Assembly (NCBI GenBank): GCA_964611145.1 | Contig: CAZSYM010000005.1 | Location: 37,029-101,028, forward strand | Origin: WFQV01 sp964611145 | GTDB lineage: Bacteria > Bacteroidota > Ignavibacteria > Ignavibacteriales > Melioribacteraceae | Reading direction: 5' to 3' | Length of the DNA: 64,000 nucleotides | In this document: positions 1-8,168 of the stretch, piece after piece | Position numbering within the stretch: the first letter of the stretch is position 1 | How the letters are laid out: the number at the start of each line of letters is the position of its first letter | Position numbers and translations under genes: made by a program | Notes under the pieces: generated by a model | The model's database searches: none | Seen by the model: only the letters and a program-made list of their open reading frames with translations | Told to the model about the DNA's origin: nothing

Positions 1-824
1 TTCACACTTGCCGAGTGTTCCTTATTAAACTCCTCGATAAGCTGTCCAACCGTTTTCGTATTGTCTTTTACGAATGCTTGTTCCAGCAAGCAATTTTCTT
101 GATAGAATTTGTTCAGTTTTCCTGTGGCTATTTTGTCCAGAATTTGTTCCGGTTTACCTTCCTTGCGAGCAACTTCCATATAGATTTCTTTTTCCTTCCG
201 AATAACTTCTTCGGGAACTTCCTCGCGAGAAACGTAACCGGGCTTCATAGCCGCTACCTGCATTGCGACGTCTTTCAGAAGAGAAGCAAGCTCCTCTTGG
301 AATTCGCTTTGAACACCTTCGGCTACTACCAACACACCGAGTTTCGCCCCGGCATGGACATAATCAACAACCAAACCGTTTTCCGTATTTACAATCGCAA
401 ATCGGGATATTTCGATTTTCTCGCCAATTTTACCGATGATTTCATTCAAGACATCGGCTACTTTTTTGTCTTGGAACTGGGAATTTAAAAGTGCTTCCAC
501 ATTCTCCGGTTTAGCATCGACAACGGCATCGGCAACAAAATTCGCGAATTCCACGAAGTCGCCACTTTTAGCCACAAAGTCGGTCTCGCAATTAACTTCT
601 ACTATTGCACCGGCTTTGCCGTCTTCAAAAATTCTGGTAACCACTATTCCTTCGTTAGCGGCTTTTCCGGCACGCTTAGCAGCAACGGAAGCGCCTTTTT
701 TACGAAGGATTTCAATTGCTTTTTCGAAATCGCCCTCTGCTTCTACGAGAGCTTTTTTACAATCCATCATGCCCGCGCCGGTTTTATCGCGCAGAGCTTT
801 TACATCTTTCGGTGAAATGTTCAT
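1..824 (-). CDS. tsf: Elongation factor Ts, 3' end outside the window
   Basis: Guanine-nucleotide exchange factor that recycles EF-Tu during translation. The reading frame opens with ATG at 824 (RBS-like AGAGGAAAT just upstream) and runs without a stop to the window edge, giving 274 residues, so only about the last 10-20 residues are missing. The N-terminal UBA-like helix pair is recognisable (start MNISPKDVKALRDKTGAGMM, then DCKKAL), followed by the EF-Tu contact segment with NCETDFVAKS at about residue 80. It lies 21 bp downstream of rpsB, the usual rpsB-tsf order, and is probably co-transcribed with it. Identification is secure; only the C terminus is unseen. Confidence 0.96.
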   Translation of the reverse strand, partial: MNISPKDVKALRDKTGAGMMDCKKALVEAEGDFEKAIEILRKKGASVAAKRAGKAANEGIVVTRIFEDGKAGAIVEVNCETDFVAKSGDFVEFANFVADAVVDAKPENVEALLNSQFQDKKVADVLNEIIGKIGEKIEISRFAIVNTENGLVVDYVHAGAKLGVLVVAEGVQSEFQEELASLLKDVAMQVAAMKPGYVSREEVPEEVIRKEKEIYMEVARKEGKPEQILDKIATGKLNKFYQENCLLEQAFVKDNTKTVGQLIEEFNKEHSASV

Positions 825-845
825 GTTTATTTCCTCTTATTTCAA

Positions 846-1892
846 TTATTCTTTTTCCTTAGGTTCATTTTCCGCTTCGGTATCTTTATCCTCGGATTCA
901 TTTTTCTCCTCAGAGGTCTGAGGCGCTTCTTTCTCTTCGGTAGTTTCTTTCTTTTCCTCTATCTTGGACGTTTCCTTCTTTTCGTCGGAAACATCGGTTT
1001 TTTCGTCTTCCTTGGCGGCGGATTCTTTCTGAGCTTTTTCCTGTTTTTCCTTAACCTCTACTTCCTTTTCAACCTTCTTACCACCTTTGTCGTCGAATTT
1101 AATTACTCTACGACGTCCTTTGCCTTTCGCCGGTTTCTTTTTCGCTTCTTCTTCCTGCTCTTTCTTCTCACGTTCCTTTTCCGCTTCCATTTCGGCTTTT
1201 ACTTCTTCGTATTTCTGTTTGCCACGAATCACCGCATCGGCAATGTATTTAGTAATCAATTCAATCGTACTACCGGCATCGTCGTTAGCAGGAATCACAT
1301 AATTGATCGGCTCGGGATCGCAATTTGTATCAACTATTGCAAAAATAGGAATGTTAAGACGAAGAGCTTCGTTAACAGCGATGGCTTCTTTTTTAATATC
1401 CACAATGTAAAGAGCGCTGGGAAGCTTTTTCATATTTTCCACGCCTTCCAACACCTTTTTCAGCTTGTCTTTTTCTCGCATTAAGCGAAGTTGTTCTTTT
1501 TTGGTAATCTTCTCAAATGTTCCATCCGTTTCCATTTTCTCGATGTTCTGCATTCGTTTGATGCTTTTACGAATCGTTTGGAAATTCGTAAGCATACCAC
1601 CGAGCCATCTTTCGCTAACCCAGTTCATTCCGCAGCGCTTGGCTTCTTGAGCAATAATACTTTTAGCCTGTTTCTTTGTGCCGACGAAAAGAACGGTTCC
1701 GCCTTGAGCCACCAAATCCTCGATAGCCTCGACTGCCTTTTCGATAGCTTTAATGGTTTTTTTAAGGTCAATAATATGAACCCCTTTTCTTTCCATAAAA
1801 ATATAAGGTTTCATTTTGGGGTTCCAACGGCGTGTTAAATGCCCGAAATGGGCACCGGCTTGAATCAATTGTTTTAATTCAATCTTACTCAT
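846..1892 (-). CDS. rpsB: 30S ribosomal protein S2 with long charged C-terminal tail
   Basis: Small-subunit ribosomal protein S2. The core (about residues 1-230) is typical: IQAGAHFGHLTRRWNPKM near the N terminus, FVGTKKQAK, RWLGGMLTNF, and IFAIVDTNCDPEPINYVIPANDDA. The total of 348 residues is about 100 longer than the common 230-260 residue form. The extra C-terminal ~115 residues are almost entirely Glu, Lys, Asp and Ala with few hydrophobics, so probably disordered. Such tails occur in S2 of some FCB bacteria; their role is not established. It is upstream of tsf and separated from rpsI by a terminator-like hairpin, so it probably has its own promoter. Confidence 0.96.
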   Translation of the reverse strand: MSKIELKQLIQAGAHFGHLTRRWNPKMKPYIFMERKGVHIIDLKKTIKAIEKAVEAIEDLVAQGGTVLFVGTKKQAKSIIAQEAKRCGMNWVSERWLGGMLTNFQTIRKSIKRMQNIEKMETDGTFEKITKKEQLRLMREKDKLKKVLEGVENMKKLPSALYIVDIKKEAIAVNEALRLNIPIFAIVDTNCDPEPINYVIPANDDAGSTIELITKYIADAVIRGKQKYEEVKAEMEAEKEREKKEQEEEAKKKPAKGKGRRRVIKFDDKGGKKVEKEVEVKEKQEKAQKESAAKEDEKTDVSDEKKETSKIEEKKETTEEKEAPQTSEEKNESEDKDTEAENEPKEKE

Positions 1893-1989
1893 TTTTTTAC
1901 TCCTGTTTTTCCTCTACTTTCCTCACATCCGTTTTCAATCCCATTTCTCCGGGACACAGGCAACGGTATCGGAAAGTATGTGTGTTTAC

Positions 1990-2018
1990 AAAAAAGCAGC
2001 CGCGTTTTCAACGGCCGC
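1990..2018 (-). terminator. Terminator-like hairpin between rpsI and rpsB
   Basis: On the minus strand a 7-bp GC-rich stem (GCGGCCG pairing with CGGCTGC, one G-U) closes a 9-nt loop and is followed by six Ts. It sits 35 bp after the rpsI stop and would end or attenuate rplM-rpsI transcription before rpsB-tsf. Confidence 0.7.
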
Positions 2019-2052
2019 CGTTAATTCAAATTCGATATAAGAAAATAAAGAA

Positions 2053-2439
2053 TTATCTTTTCGAAAATTGGAATCTCTTGCGCGCTTTCGGCTGCCCGTA
2101 TTTTTTACGTTCCACCATACGAGGATCGCGACGCAAAAGCCCTTCAGGTTTAAGAATAGCTCTGAAATCAGGATTGATATCCACCAAAGCTCTTGCTATT
2201 CCCAAGCGAATCGCTTCCGCTTGTCCCGTAGTACCTCCTCCGCGAACATTAGCATAAATATCATATTTTCCCAGGGTTTCGGTCAACTTAAGAGGCAATT
2301 CGATACTATCACGATTTTCTTTAATGGGGAAATAATCTTCGAACTCTCTTTTGTTAACCGTTACTTTGCCTTGTCCGCTTCTTAAAATCACTCGCGCTAC
2401 AGCGTTTTTTCTTCTTCCGACAAAAATTTTATCTGCCAT
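2053..2439 (-). CDS. rpsI: 30S ribosomal protein S9
   Basis: Small-subunit protein whose C-terminal basic tail reaches the P-site tRNA. The length of 128 residues is normal. Family hallmarks: GRRKNAVARVIL at the N terminus, NVRGGGTTGQAEAIRLGIARALV in the middle, and the basic end GQPKARKRFQFSKR, which matches the universal KxRK.xQfSKR terminus. It follows rplM by 12 bp, the conserved rplM-rpsI pair. Confidence 0.98.
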   Translation of the reverse strand: MADKIFVGRRKNAVARVILRSGQGKVTVNKREFEDYFPIKENRDSIELPLKLTETLGKYDIYANVRGGGTTGQAEAIRLGIARALVDINPDFRAILKPEGLLRRDPRMVERKKYGQPKARKRFQFSKR

Positions 2440-2451
2440 TCAAATCTCCGA

Positions 2452-2892
2452 TTAAAAACTTAATTGTTCCGGTTTTTGTGCGGCGTGAGGATGGGATTCG
2501 CCCGCATAAACTTTCAAATGGTTAATCATTTTTCTGCCCAAGCGGTTCTTAGGTAACATTCCCTTGACCGCATGACGAATAACAAATTCGGGATTTTTCT
2601 TCATCATATCCTGAAATGCGGTTACTTTTTGCCCTCCGGGATAACCGGAATGACGAATATAGGTTTTCATCTGAGCCCTTTTGCCCGTAACCTTTACCTT
2701 GTCCGCATTTATTACAATTACAAAATCCCCATTGTCCATATTAGGCGTAAATACGGCTTTGTGTTTTCCTCTTATTATACTTGCAATTTTTGCCGCCAAA
2801 CGACCCAGGACTTGATCCTTTGCATCGACAACATACCATTTTTTCTCAACATCCGCAGATTTAACAAATCTTGTTATTTTTTCCTGCTTCAC
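2452..2892 (-). CDS. rplM: 50S ribosomal protein L13
   Basis: Early-assembly large-subunit protein, 146 residues, full length. Recognisable segments are WYVVDAKDQVLGRLA, FVIVINADKVKVTGKR and AVKGMLPKNRLGRKM near the C terminus. The start is a GTG at 2892, supported by GGAGG seven bases upstream. The promoter is at 2938-2966. First gene of the rplM-rpsI unit. Confidence 0.98.
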   Translation of the reverse strand: MKQEKITRFVKSADVEKKWYVVDAKDQVLGRLAAKIASIIRGKHKAVFTPNMDNGDFVIVINADKVKVTGKRAQMKTYIRHSGYPGGQKVTAFQDMMKKNPEFVIRHAVKGMLPKNRLGRKMINHLKVYAGESHPHAAQKPEQLSF

Positions 2893-2937
2893 TACTATTC
2901 CTCCAATATCGAGATATTATTTTTTACAGAGCTTACA

Positions 2938-2966
2938 AATATATTTGAATAGTTTTTGAAAGTCAA
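2938..2966 (-). promoter_or_regulatory. Promoter of rplM-rpsI (sigma70-like)
   Basis: On the minus strand TTGACT (2966-2961), a 17-bp spacer, then TATATT (2943-2938). The predicted start near 2931 gives a leader of about 40 nt before the rplM RBS. Found by inspection only. Confidence 0.6.
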
Positions 2967-2995
2967 GAATTTTTGCATAGTAGATTTTCTTCCCC

Positions 2996-3024
2996 TTGAC
3001 AATCTCCCTCAATAGATTTATTTT
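2996..3024 (+). promoter_or_regulatory. Promoter of the initiator tRNA gene
   Basis: TTGACA (2996-3001), 17 bp, TATTTT (3019-3024), ending 27 bp before the tRNA. It is back to back with the rplM promoter on the other strand. Confidence 0.65.
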
Positions 3025-3051
3025 TCGAGTCCTTAAAAAGTTCTTTTACAT

Positions 3052-3124
<73 letters not shown>

Positions 3125-3132
3125 CAAAGTCA

Positions 3133-3165
3133 AATCCTCGGGAATGTTCTCGAGGATTTTTTTTA
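3133..3165 (+). terminator. Rho-independent terminator of the tRNA-fMet gene
   Basis: Perfect 8-bp stem AATCCTCG/CGAGGATT with a 10-nt loop, followed by a run of Ts, starting 9 bp after the tRNA. It also touches the 3' end of the convergent small membrane protein gene. Confidence 0.85.
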
Positions 3166-3450
3166 TCCTTTTTTCGCAATGAGAGCATAGATTGAAAATT
3201 GAATTGAAATAAGCATAAAGAAAAAGCTCAAGAGCAACATTCCGAAACCACTATCGGGAGAGAAAAGGGCGGTAACAATTATTTCTCGCATGCTCTCGGT
3301 TTTAATTGCCATAGTCGAAAATTTCAATAGTCCCTGCCACAACAAAATCAATGAAGCGGAAAAGAAAAGCACGGAAACAACCGTAAGAAAAACCGTTTTT
3401 CCTTTGTTTTTCCCTTTTGTCTTTTCTTCTTTGGATTTGTCATCTTCCAT
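3163..3450 (-). CDS. Small two-TM membrane protein of unknown function
   Basis: A 95-residue protein not assigned to a family. The first ~18 residues are very basic and acidic (Lys/Glu rich), followed by a hydrophobic segment at about 19-41 (VFLTVVSVLFFSASLILLW) and a second at about 68-91 (GMLLLSFFFMLISIQFSIYAL), so probably a two-pass inner-membrane protein with both ends in the cytoplasm. The start at 3450 is well supported by AAGGAG seven bases upstream. It lies 19 bp downstream of the YD-repeat lipoprotein gene and is probably transcribed with it. Confidence 0.7.
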   Translation of the reverse strand: MEDDKSKEEKTKGKNKGKTVFLTVVSVLFFSASLILLWQGLLKFSTMAIKTESMREIIVTALFSPDSGFGMLLLSFFFMLISIQFSIYALIAKKG

Positions 3451-3469
3451 GACATCTCCTTACCGTTTT

Positions 3470-4420
3470 TTATTTATAAAATTCATATTGATATTTTATA
3501 AAAAGCGCCGGGTTATTTTGCCCGTCGTAACGCACTCTGCTGGACATTAAACCGGTGGCATTGTCGTATTGGGTTGTAAATTTCTGTTGAAGATAACCGT
3601 CCTTGTCAAACAGTTCTTCGAGAATCTCGTTGTCTTTTTCGTCGTAAGCAAATTTTTGGGAGAAATAACCGGCGTTCAGATAAATCAAATTTCCCCGACT
3701 ATCGTATTTAAAGCGCTTGTATTTGGGCGTGGAACCGGGAGCCAAGAGGATTTCCAGAATTTTGTTGCCAAGAGAATCGTATTTAAACTGTGTCTCCGAA
3801 TATTTTTGCCCCTGCTCGTTAAAATAGGACACACGAATCAAATTCCCGCTCTTATCGTATTCATTCAACGTTTTGTGAATTAATTCCCCTTCATCGTTGT
3901 ATTTGAGGGCGGAAATCAAATTTCCGGCGGTGTCGTAATTGAAAAATATTTTGTTGTATTTGTTCGTTTTAATATCCAACTCCTTTGCGAAAATCTCGTT
4001 TCCGAATTTGTCGTATTCGGAAGTTTTTTTGTAGCGAATTCTACCTCTAAAATCATACGATACTCTTTCTATTTGATTTCCTTGTTCGTCGTATTTGTAA
4101 ATATATTTTCGGTCTATACTTCCGTCGGACTCATAAAACAAGTGCTCCGTAAGATTTCCACTCTCGTCATATTTTTTTTCTTCCACCAGAAACCCTCTCT
4201 GGGAAACCTTTCCCGATTTTGTATAGAAACTCGAAATGGTTTTACGGTCTTTAACCTTTAATTTACGCGCCTTAATATCTTCTTTCTTCTCCTGCGTGAG
4301 CGTATTGTATTTCACCGGTTTTTTTCGCTTTGCCTTGCTTTCGTGTTCATTGCTTCCGCATGAGCTAAGCAGAAACATTGCAAGAACAAGCAAAACAAAT
4401 AACGACAATTTATTTCTCAT
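3470..4420 (-). CDS. YD-repeat (RHS-like) lipoprotein
   Basis: Predicted outer- or inner-membrane lipoprotein. From the ATG at 4420, which has GGAG six bases upstream, the product starts with a short basic stretch, a hydrophobic core and lipobox LSSC. The rest carries about nine copies of a YDxxGN-type motif spaced roughly 20-30 residues apart (YDESGN, YDEQGN, YDKFGN, YDTAGN, YDKSGN, YDSLGN, YDSRGN and two degenerate ones), the signature of RHS/YD beta-repeats. There is no RHS core or toxin tip, so it is a stand-alone repeat lipoprotein rather than a polymorphic toxin. A GTG at 4447 would add nine residues and hide the signal peptide. The ATG overlaps the end of the YihY-family gene by 11 bp. 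Confidence 0.8.
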   Translation of the reverse strand: MRNKLSLFVLLVLAMFLLSSCGSNEHESKAKRKKPVKYNTLTQEKKEDIKARKLKVKDRKTISSFYTKSGKVSQRGFLVEEKKYDESGNLTEHLFYESDGSIDRKYIYKYDEQGNQIERVSYDFRGRIRYKKTSEYDKFGNEIFAKELDIKTNKYNKIFFNYDTAGNLISALKYNDEGELIHKTLNEYDKSGNLIRVSYFNEQGQKYSETQFKYDSLGNKILEILLAPGSTPKYKRFKYDSRGNLIYLNAGYFSQKFAYDEKDNEILEELFDKDGYLQQKFTTQYDNATGLMSSRVRYDGQNNPALFIKYQYEFYK

Positions 4421-5375
4421 CTTTTTCTCCGCTTTTGTTATTGACACTCGAACTGTTTTTTATTTTTAACGGAAGAGAACGGCGTTCTCTGTAAAGCTGT
4501 CCTATTTTAGCTCCCACCACGAAAAGAATGGAAGCGTAAAAAATCCAGAATATGATTGCGGCAATCAATATGAACGCACCGTAAACCCCTTCGGCGGGAA
4601 GTATTTCACCGATGTAGTAACCGAATATAATTTCAGCTACCTTCCATAGAATCGTTGCCCACAATGCGCTTAGTAACGGGACTTTCTTACCGAGATTTTC
4701 GTATGGGATTAAATAATAAAAAACGAAAAAGAGAGCGAAAATCAAAAGCGTAGAAATGATGCCCAATAAAACATCCTGGAACTCGCTCAATCGGAAAACC
4801 TGTAAGGGTTCGAGTTGGTCGGCTAATTTAATCAAAAAGTTTAGGGTGGGAACAATGAAGTTCGTGACTAATACCAACAATATGAGAAGAAGAACCATAC
4901 CGAAGTCTCGTAATAAACCTATCCACGCACTTTTGTGTTTTGTCACTTTGTAAACATTGTTAAGAACCGTTCGTATGCTACTGAAAAGCCACGTAGATGT
5001 AAAGAGTAAACCGAAAGAACCTATGTAAGCGGTGATTTTCTTGTATTGTATGACTTTAGGAATCCGCTTGAGAATAAAGGTCTTTACGTAATTTGCAGGT
5101 TCTTGATAGGGAATAATGGTATGAATCAAAGTAGTTACTTGTTGTTCCACCTTTGCGGGGGAAATAATGTGTCCCAATACGGAGAAAGTCAACAGAATAA
5201 TGGGAATAATACTTACCAAAAGGGAAAATGCGATTCCCGCCGCTCCCAAAAAGATATGCTCGTCTTCCAATCCTCTGATTACTCCGCCAATGTAGTAATC
5301 CGAAAAATCCAATGTTTTTCGGATATTTTTTATGGAAAATGTTTTTCCCAAAAACTTTAGGATTTTAAATTTCAT
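4410..5375 (-). CDS. YihY/virulence factor BrkB family membrane protein
   Basis: Integral inner-membrane protein of 321 residues with about six membrane segments. Family traits are the N-terminal GIAFSLLVSIIPIILLTFSVLG (A-Y/F-xxxxSxxP type), the central LFTSTWLFSSIRTVLNNVYKV, and the C-terminal block with YGAFILIAAIIFWIFYASILFVVGA. The family was once thought to include RNase BN; that is not supported and its function is unknown. First gene of a three-gene minus-strand unit, divergent from the lipoprotein at 5617. Confidence 0.88.
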   Translation of the reverse strand: MKFKILKFLGKTFSIKNIRKTLDFSDYYIGGVIRGLEDEHIFLGAAGIAFSLLVSIIPIILLTFSVLGHIISPAKVEQQVTTLIHTIIPYQEPANYVKTFILKRIPKVIQYKKITAYIGSFGLLFTSTWLFSSIRTVLNNVYKVTKHKSAWIGLLRDFGMVLLLILLVLVTNFIVPTLNFLIKLADQLEPLQVFRLSEFQDVLLGIISTLLIFALFFVFYYLIPYENLGKKVPLLSALWATILWKVAEIIFGYYIGEILPAEGVYGAFILIAAIIFWIFYASILFVVGAKIGQLYRERRSLPLKIKNSSSVNNKSGEKDEK

Positions 5376-5547
5376 GCTTAACTCACTTAAAAATCACGAA
5401 ACCCCGCACATATTTCCTTAGCCCGTGCTCGAGAGCTAATTCCAGTGTGACTTCCGGTTCCGTCAATTCGAATTCAATTTTTTTGAATTAAAAATCAAAA
5501 TATAATCAATTTAATGCGATATTAAGAATCTATGCGCCGAACGGTTG

Positions 5548-5576
5548 TTGAAAAGAACAGTCGTTAAAAATATCTT
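5548..5576 (+). promoter_or_regulatory. Promoter of the lipoprotein gene at 5617
   Basis: TTGAAA (5548-5553), 17 bp, TATCTT (5571-5576), placing the start near 5583, about 34 nt before the ATG. The divergent region 5376-5616 shows nothing else recognisable. Confidence 0.5.
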
Positions 5577-5616
5577 TATAACAAAGAAAAATATTTTTTA
5601 TAAGTTGGGTTTCGAA

Positions 5617-6036
5617 ATGAAAAACATTGTAAAAATATTACCGATACTCTTTTTGCTTTTGAGTTGTGCGAAACGGGAAGCAAAATTGGAGCTTTTCTCC
5701 CCAGAATCTTTCGCCTATGAATTAGATAACGGTTGGGAAATAGACGGCTCTCTCCGTGCAAAGGGATTTACACAAGAAAAAAACGGTGAGAATTACTCTG
5801 CTAAATTGTCTTATTATTTGGATATTGTAACTCCCAAAGGCGACACCTTGAAAAGTGCTTATGACGGTTTGAAGGATGTAAAAAAAGCCGAGGAAATCGA
5901 GGATGTTGCACTGGAGTTTCAGATAGAGATTGATTCCACATTCGCCCGAGGTCCTTATGTTTTGATATATACCGTCCATGACGACCTCGGCTCTCAAACC
6001 GCTAGACTGGCGGACACGGTGCAAGTGGGAAATTGA
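5617..6036 (+). CDS. Predicted lipoprotein, unknown family
   Basis: Predicted 139-residue secreted lipoprotein. The ATG at 5617 begins a short signal peptide (MKNIVKILPILFLLLSC) with Cys17 as the lipidation site. The mature part is beta-rich in character, with no catalytic motif I can name; an immunoglobulin-like fold is only a guess. An upstream in-frame start at 5545 would place 24 basic residues before the signal peptide and lies on the promoter boxes, so it is rejected. The gene is convergent with radA, whose stop is 3 bp away. Confidence 0.7.
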   Translation: MKNIVKILPILFLLLSCAKREAKLELFSPESFAYELDNGWEIDGSLRAKGFTQEKNGENYSAKLSYYLDIVTPKGDTLKSAYDGLKDVKKAEEIEDVALEFQIEIDSTFARGPYVLIYTVHDDLGSQTARLADTVQVGN

Positions 6037-6039
6037 TTA

Positions 6040-7389
6040 CTACTGCGAAAGTGCAACGGTAATCGCTTCCGACAAAGATTCTACAAAGCGAAGTTTCAAT
6101 TGGTCGCTTTTTACAAGTTTCCGATTTGCCTTCGGTAATATCGCAAGCTCAAAACCCAATTTCTCCGCTTCCTGAATTCTTTTCATAATATGTCCCACAC
6201 CTCGGATTTCTCCGCCAAGTCCCACTTCGCCTATTACTACGAGATTTTCCTTGACGGTTACATTTGAAAGACTGGAGGCAATGGCAAGACAAACTGCCAA
6301 ATCGGCAGCGGGTTCCTCGACCTTCAATCCGCCAGCCATATTTAAAAAGACATTATAACCGGAGGCTTTCACATTAGCGCGCTTTTCCAATACCGCAAGC
6401 AAAATGGATAAGCGTCTGTAATCGAAACCTGTGGCTACTCGCTGGGGATTCCCGAAGTGAGAAGGGGTAACGAGGGCTTGAACTTCCAATAAAACGGGAC
6501 GCGTTCCCTCTATGCTGGACGTAACAACGGAGCCGCTACTACGCAAAGCTCTATTTCCCAAAAATATCTCACTCGGATTTTTTACCTCCGCGAGTCCGTC
6601 GTCATGCATTTCGAAAATTCCAATTTCATTCGTGCTGCCGTAACGGTTTTTCTTTGTCCTTAAAATTCTGTAAGAATGATTTCGTTCACCCTCGAATTGC
6701 AACACTGTATCCACTATGTGTTCTAAGATTTTAGGTCCTGCAATTATTCCTTCCTTCGTAATGTGTCCCACGATTATCACGGCAATGCCTTTGGACTTTG
6801 CGTAGTGCATTAAATATGCAGCACATTCTCGCACTTGCGTAATCGTGCCGGGAGCATTTTCAAGTTTTTGTGTGTATACGGTCTGAATGGAATCTATAAT
6901 CAAAACTTTCGGTTGCTCCTTATTCGCCGTTTCAAAAATTGTTTCCAGATTGGTCTCGGCAAAGCCCAAAACATTTTCGGCTTTTATTTTTAATCTCTGC
7001 GCTCGACTGCTTAATTGCTGTACGGATTCCTCCCCGGTTACGTAAAGAACTTTTCCGTTTATTTTTGCTGCCGCCTGCAAAACGAGCGTCGATTTTCCTA
7101 TGCCCGGATCACCGCCCAATAGAACCACGGAACCAGGAACGATTCCGCCTCCCAAGGCTCTGTCGAGTTCCCCGATTCCCGTAACAATTCTCTCGTTGGG
7201 AGTATCATCAATATTGTTCAAGTATTCGGGGGATGTCCCTTTTCCCGCTTTGCGAATATTGTGCCTTCCCGTTTCCACGATTTCTTCCGTAAAGGTGTTC
7301 CACTCCCCGCACGACGGGCATTTTCCCAGCCACTTTGGGGATTCATATCCGCAGTTCGAACACACGAATTTTATTCTTGTTTTGCTCAA
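6040..7389 (-). CDS. radA: DNA repair protein RadA (Sms)
   Basis: RecA-like ATPase that drives branch migration of recombination intermediates. All diagnostic parts are present in 449 residues: an N-terminal CxxC-CxxC zinc finger (C10, C13, C24, C27), Walker A GDPGIGKST at 93-101, the RadA-specific KNR[FY]G motif (KNRYG, 247-251), and a C-terminal Lon-protease-like domain (LGGEIRGVGHIMKRIQEA) that scaffolds the hexamer. The ATG overlaps the mlaF-like stop by 4 bp (ATGA), implying translational coupling, though the two functions are unrelated. Last gene of the nine-gene minus-strand run. Confidence 0.97.
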   Translation of the reverse strand: MSKTRIKFVCSNCGYESPKWLGKCPSCGEWNTFTEEIVETGRHNIRKAGKGTSPEYLNNIDDTPNERIVTGIGELDRALGGGIVPGSVVLLGGDPGIGKSTLVLQAAAKINGKVLYVTGEESVQQLSSRAQRLKIKAENVLGFAETNLETIFETANKEQPKVLIIDSIQTVYTQKLENAPGTITQVRECAAYLMHYAKSKGIAVIIVGHITKEGIIAGPKILEHIVDTVLQFEGERNHSYRILRTKKNRYGSTNEIGIFEMHDDGLAEVKNPSEIFLGNRALRSSGSVVTSSIEGTRPVLLEVQALVTPSHFGNPQRVATGFDYRRLSILLAVLEKRANVKASGYNVFLNMAGGLKVEEPAADLAVCLAIASSLSNVTVKENLVVIGEVGLGGEIRGVGHIMKRIQEAEKLGFELAILPKANRKLVKSDQLKLRFVESLSEAITVALSQ

Positions 7390-8120
7390 TTGTCCTTTGT
7401 CCTCTGAATAAACTCGTTGATTATCTTGTCTTCTGAACTCATTATTTCCCTTGGCGTTCCTACGAAATAGATTTTACCTTCGTGCATCATTGCAATCTTA
7501 TCGGCAACGTTCTTGACGCTGAACATATCGTGTGTTACCACAATGGAAGTTACCTCTAAAGCGTCGGCTAATTTTTTAATGAGCGCGTCAATGGAATCGG
7601 ACATTATTGGATCGAGTCCTGTTGTGGGCTCGTCATAAAGTATGTATTCAGGCTCGGTAATCAAGGCTCGTGCAAGCCCCACTCTCTTTTTCATTCCACC
7701 GGATAACTCCGCCGGTTTAAGGTTCTGAATTCCCGGAAGCCCCACCAATTCCAATTTTTCAGCCACGGATTTCTCTATTTCTTTCTCGGTAAAACCGTAT
7801 TCGTTTTCGACTAACGGAAGAGCGACATTCTCGGCGACGGTCATGGAATCGAACAAAGCGGCACCTTGAAAAAGGAAACCGAATTTTTTCCGCACTTCGT
7901 AAAGCTCCTTTTTGCTCAAGTCGTTTATGTTTTGCCCCTCGACCTCCACGAAACCGCTATCGGGTTTTAAAAGTCCCACAATATGTTTTAGCAGAACGCT
8001 CTTACCGCATCCGCTGCGCCCTATTATTGCAAAGGTCTTTCCCTTCGGTATAACAAGGGAAACGCCTCTTAAAACGTGATTCTCTCCGAAAGATTTATGT
8101 AAATTTTCAATTCTAATCAT
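7386..8120 (-). CDS. ABC transporter ATPase, MlaF/Mkl type (lipid transport)
   Basis: Cytoplasmic ATPase of MCE-type lipid transporters (MlaFEDB class), 244 residues. It has Walker A GRSGCGKS, the family's Q-loop region FLFQGAALFDSMTVAENVALPL, signature LSGGMKKRVGLARAL and Walker B/D-loop YDEPTTGLDP. The FQ.gALFDsmtv.eNV wording is characteristic of MlaF rather than other ABC classes. The expected MlaE permease and MCE-domain MlaD are not next to it: upstream is the coiled-coil membrane protein, downstream radA. The partner genes may be elsewhere on the chromosome. Confidence 0.9.
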   Translation of the reverse strand: MIRIENLHKSFGENHVLRGVSLVIPKGKTFAIIGRSGCGKSVLLKHIVGLLKPDSGFVEVEGQNINDLSKKELYEVRKKFGFLFQGAALFDSMTVAENVALPLVENEYGFTEKEIEKSVAEKLELVGLPGIQNLKPAELSGGMKKRVGLARALITEPEYILYDEPTTGLDPIMSDSIDALIKKLADALEVTSIVVTHDMFSVKNVADKIAMMHEGKIYFVGTPREIMSSEDKIINEFIQRTKDN

Positions 8121-8168
8121 TTGTTGACCGTAGTAAAATTTTCTCTTCTAAATTACAAATTTAGATTA

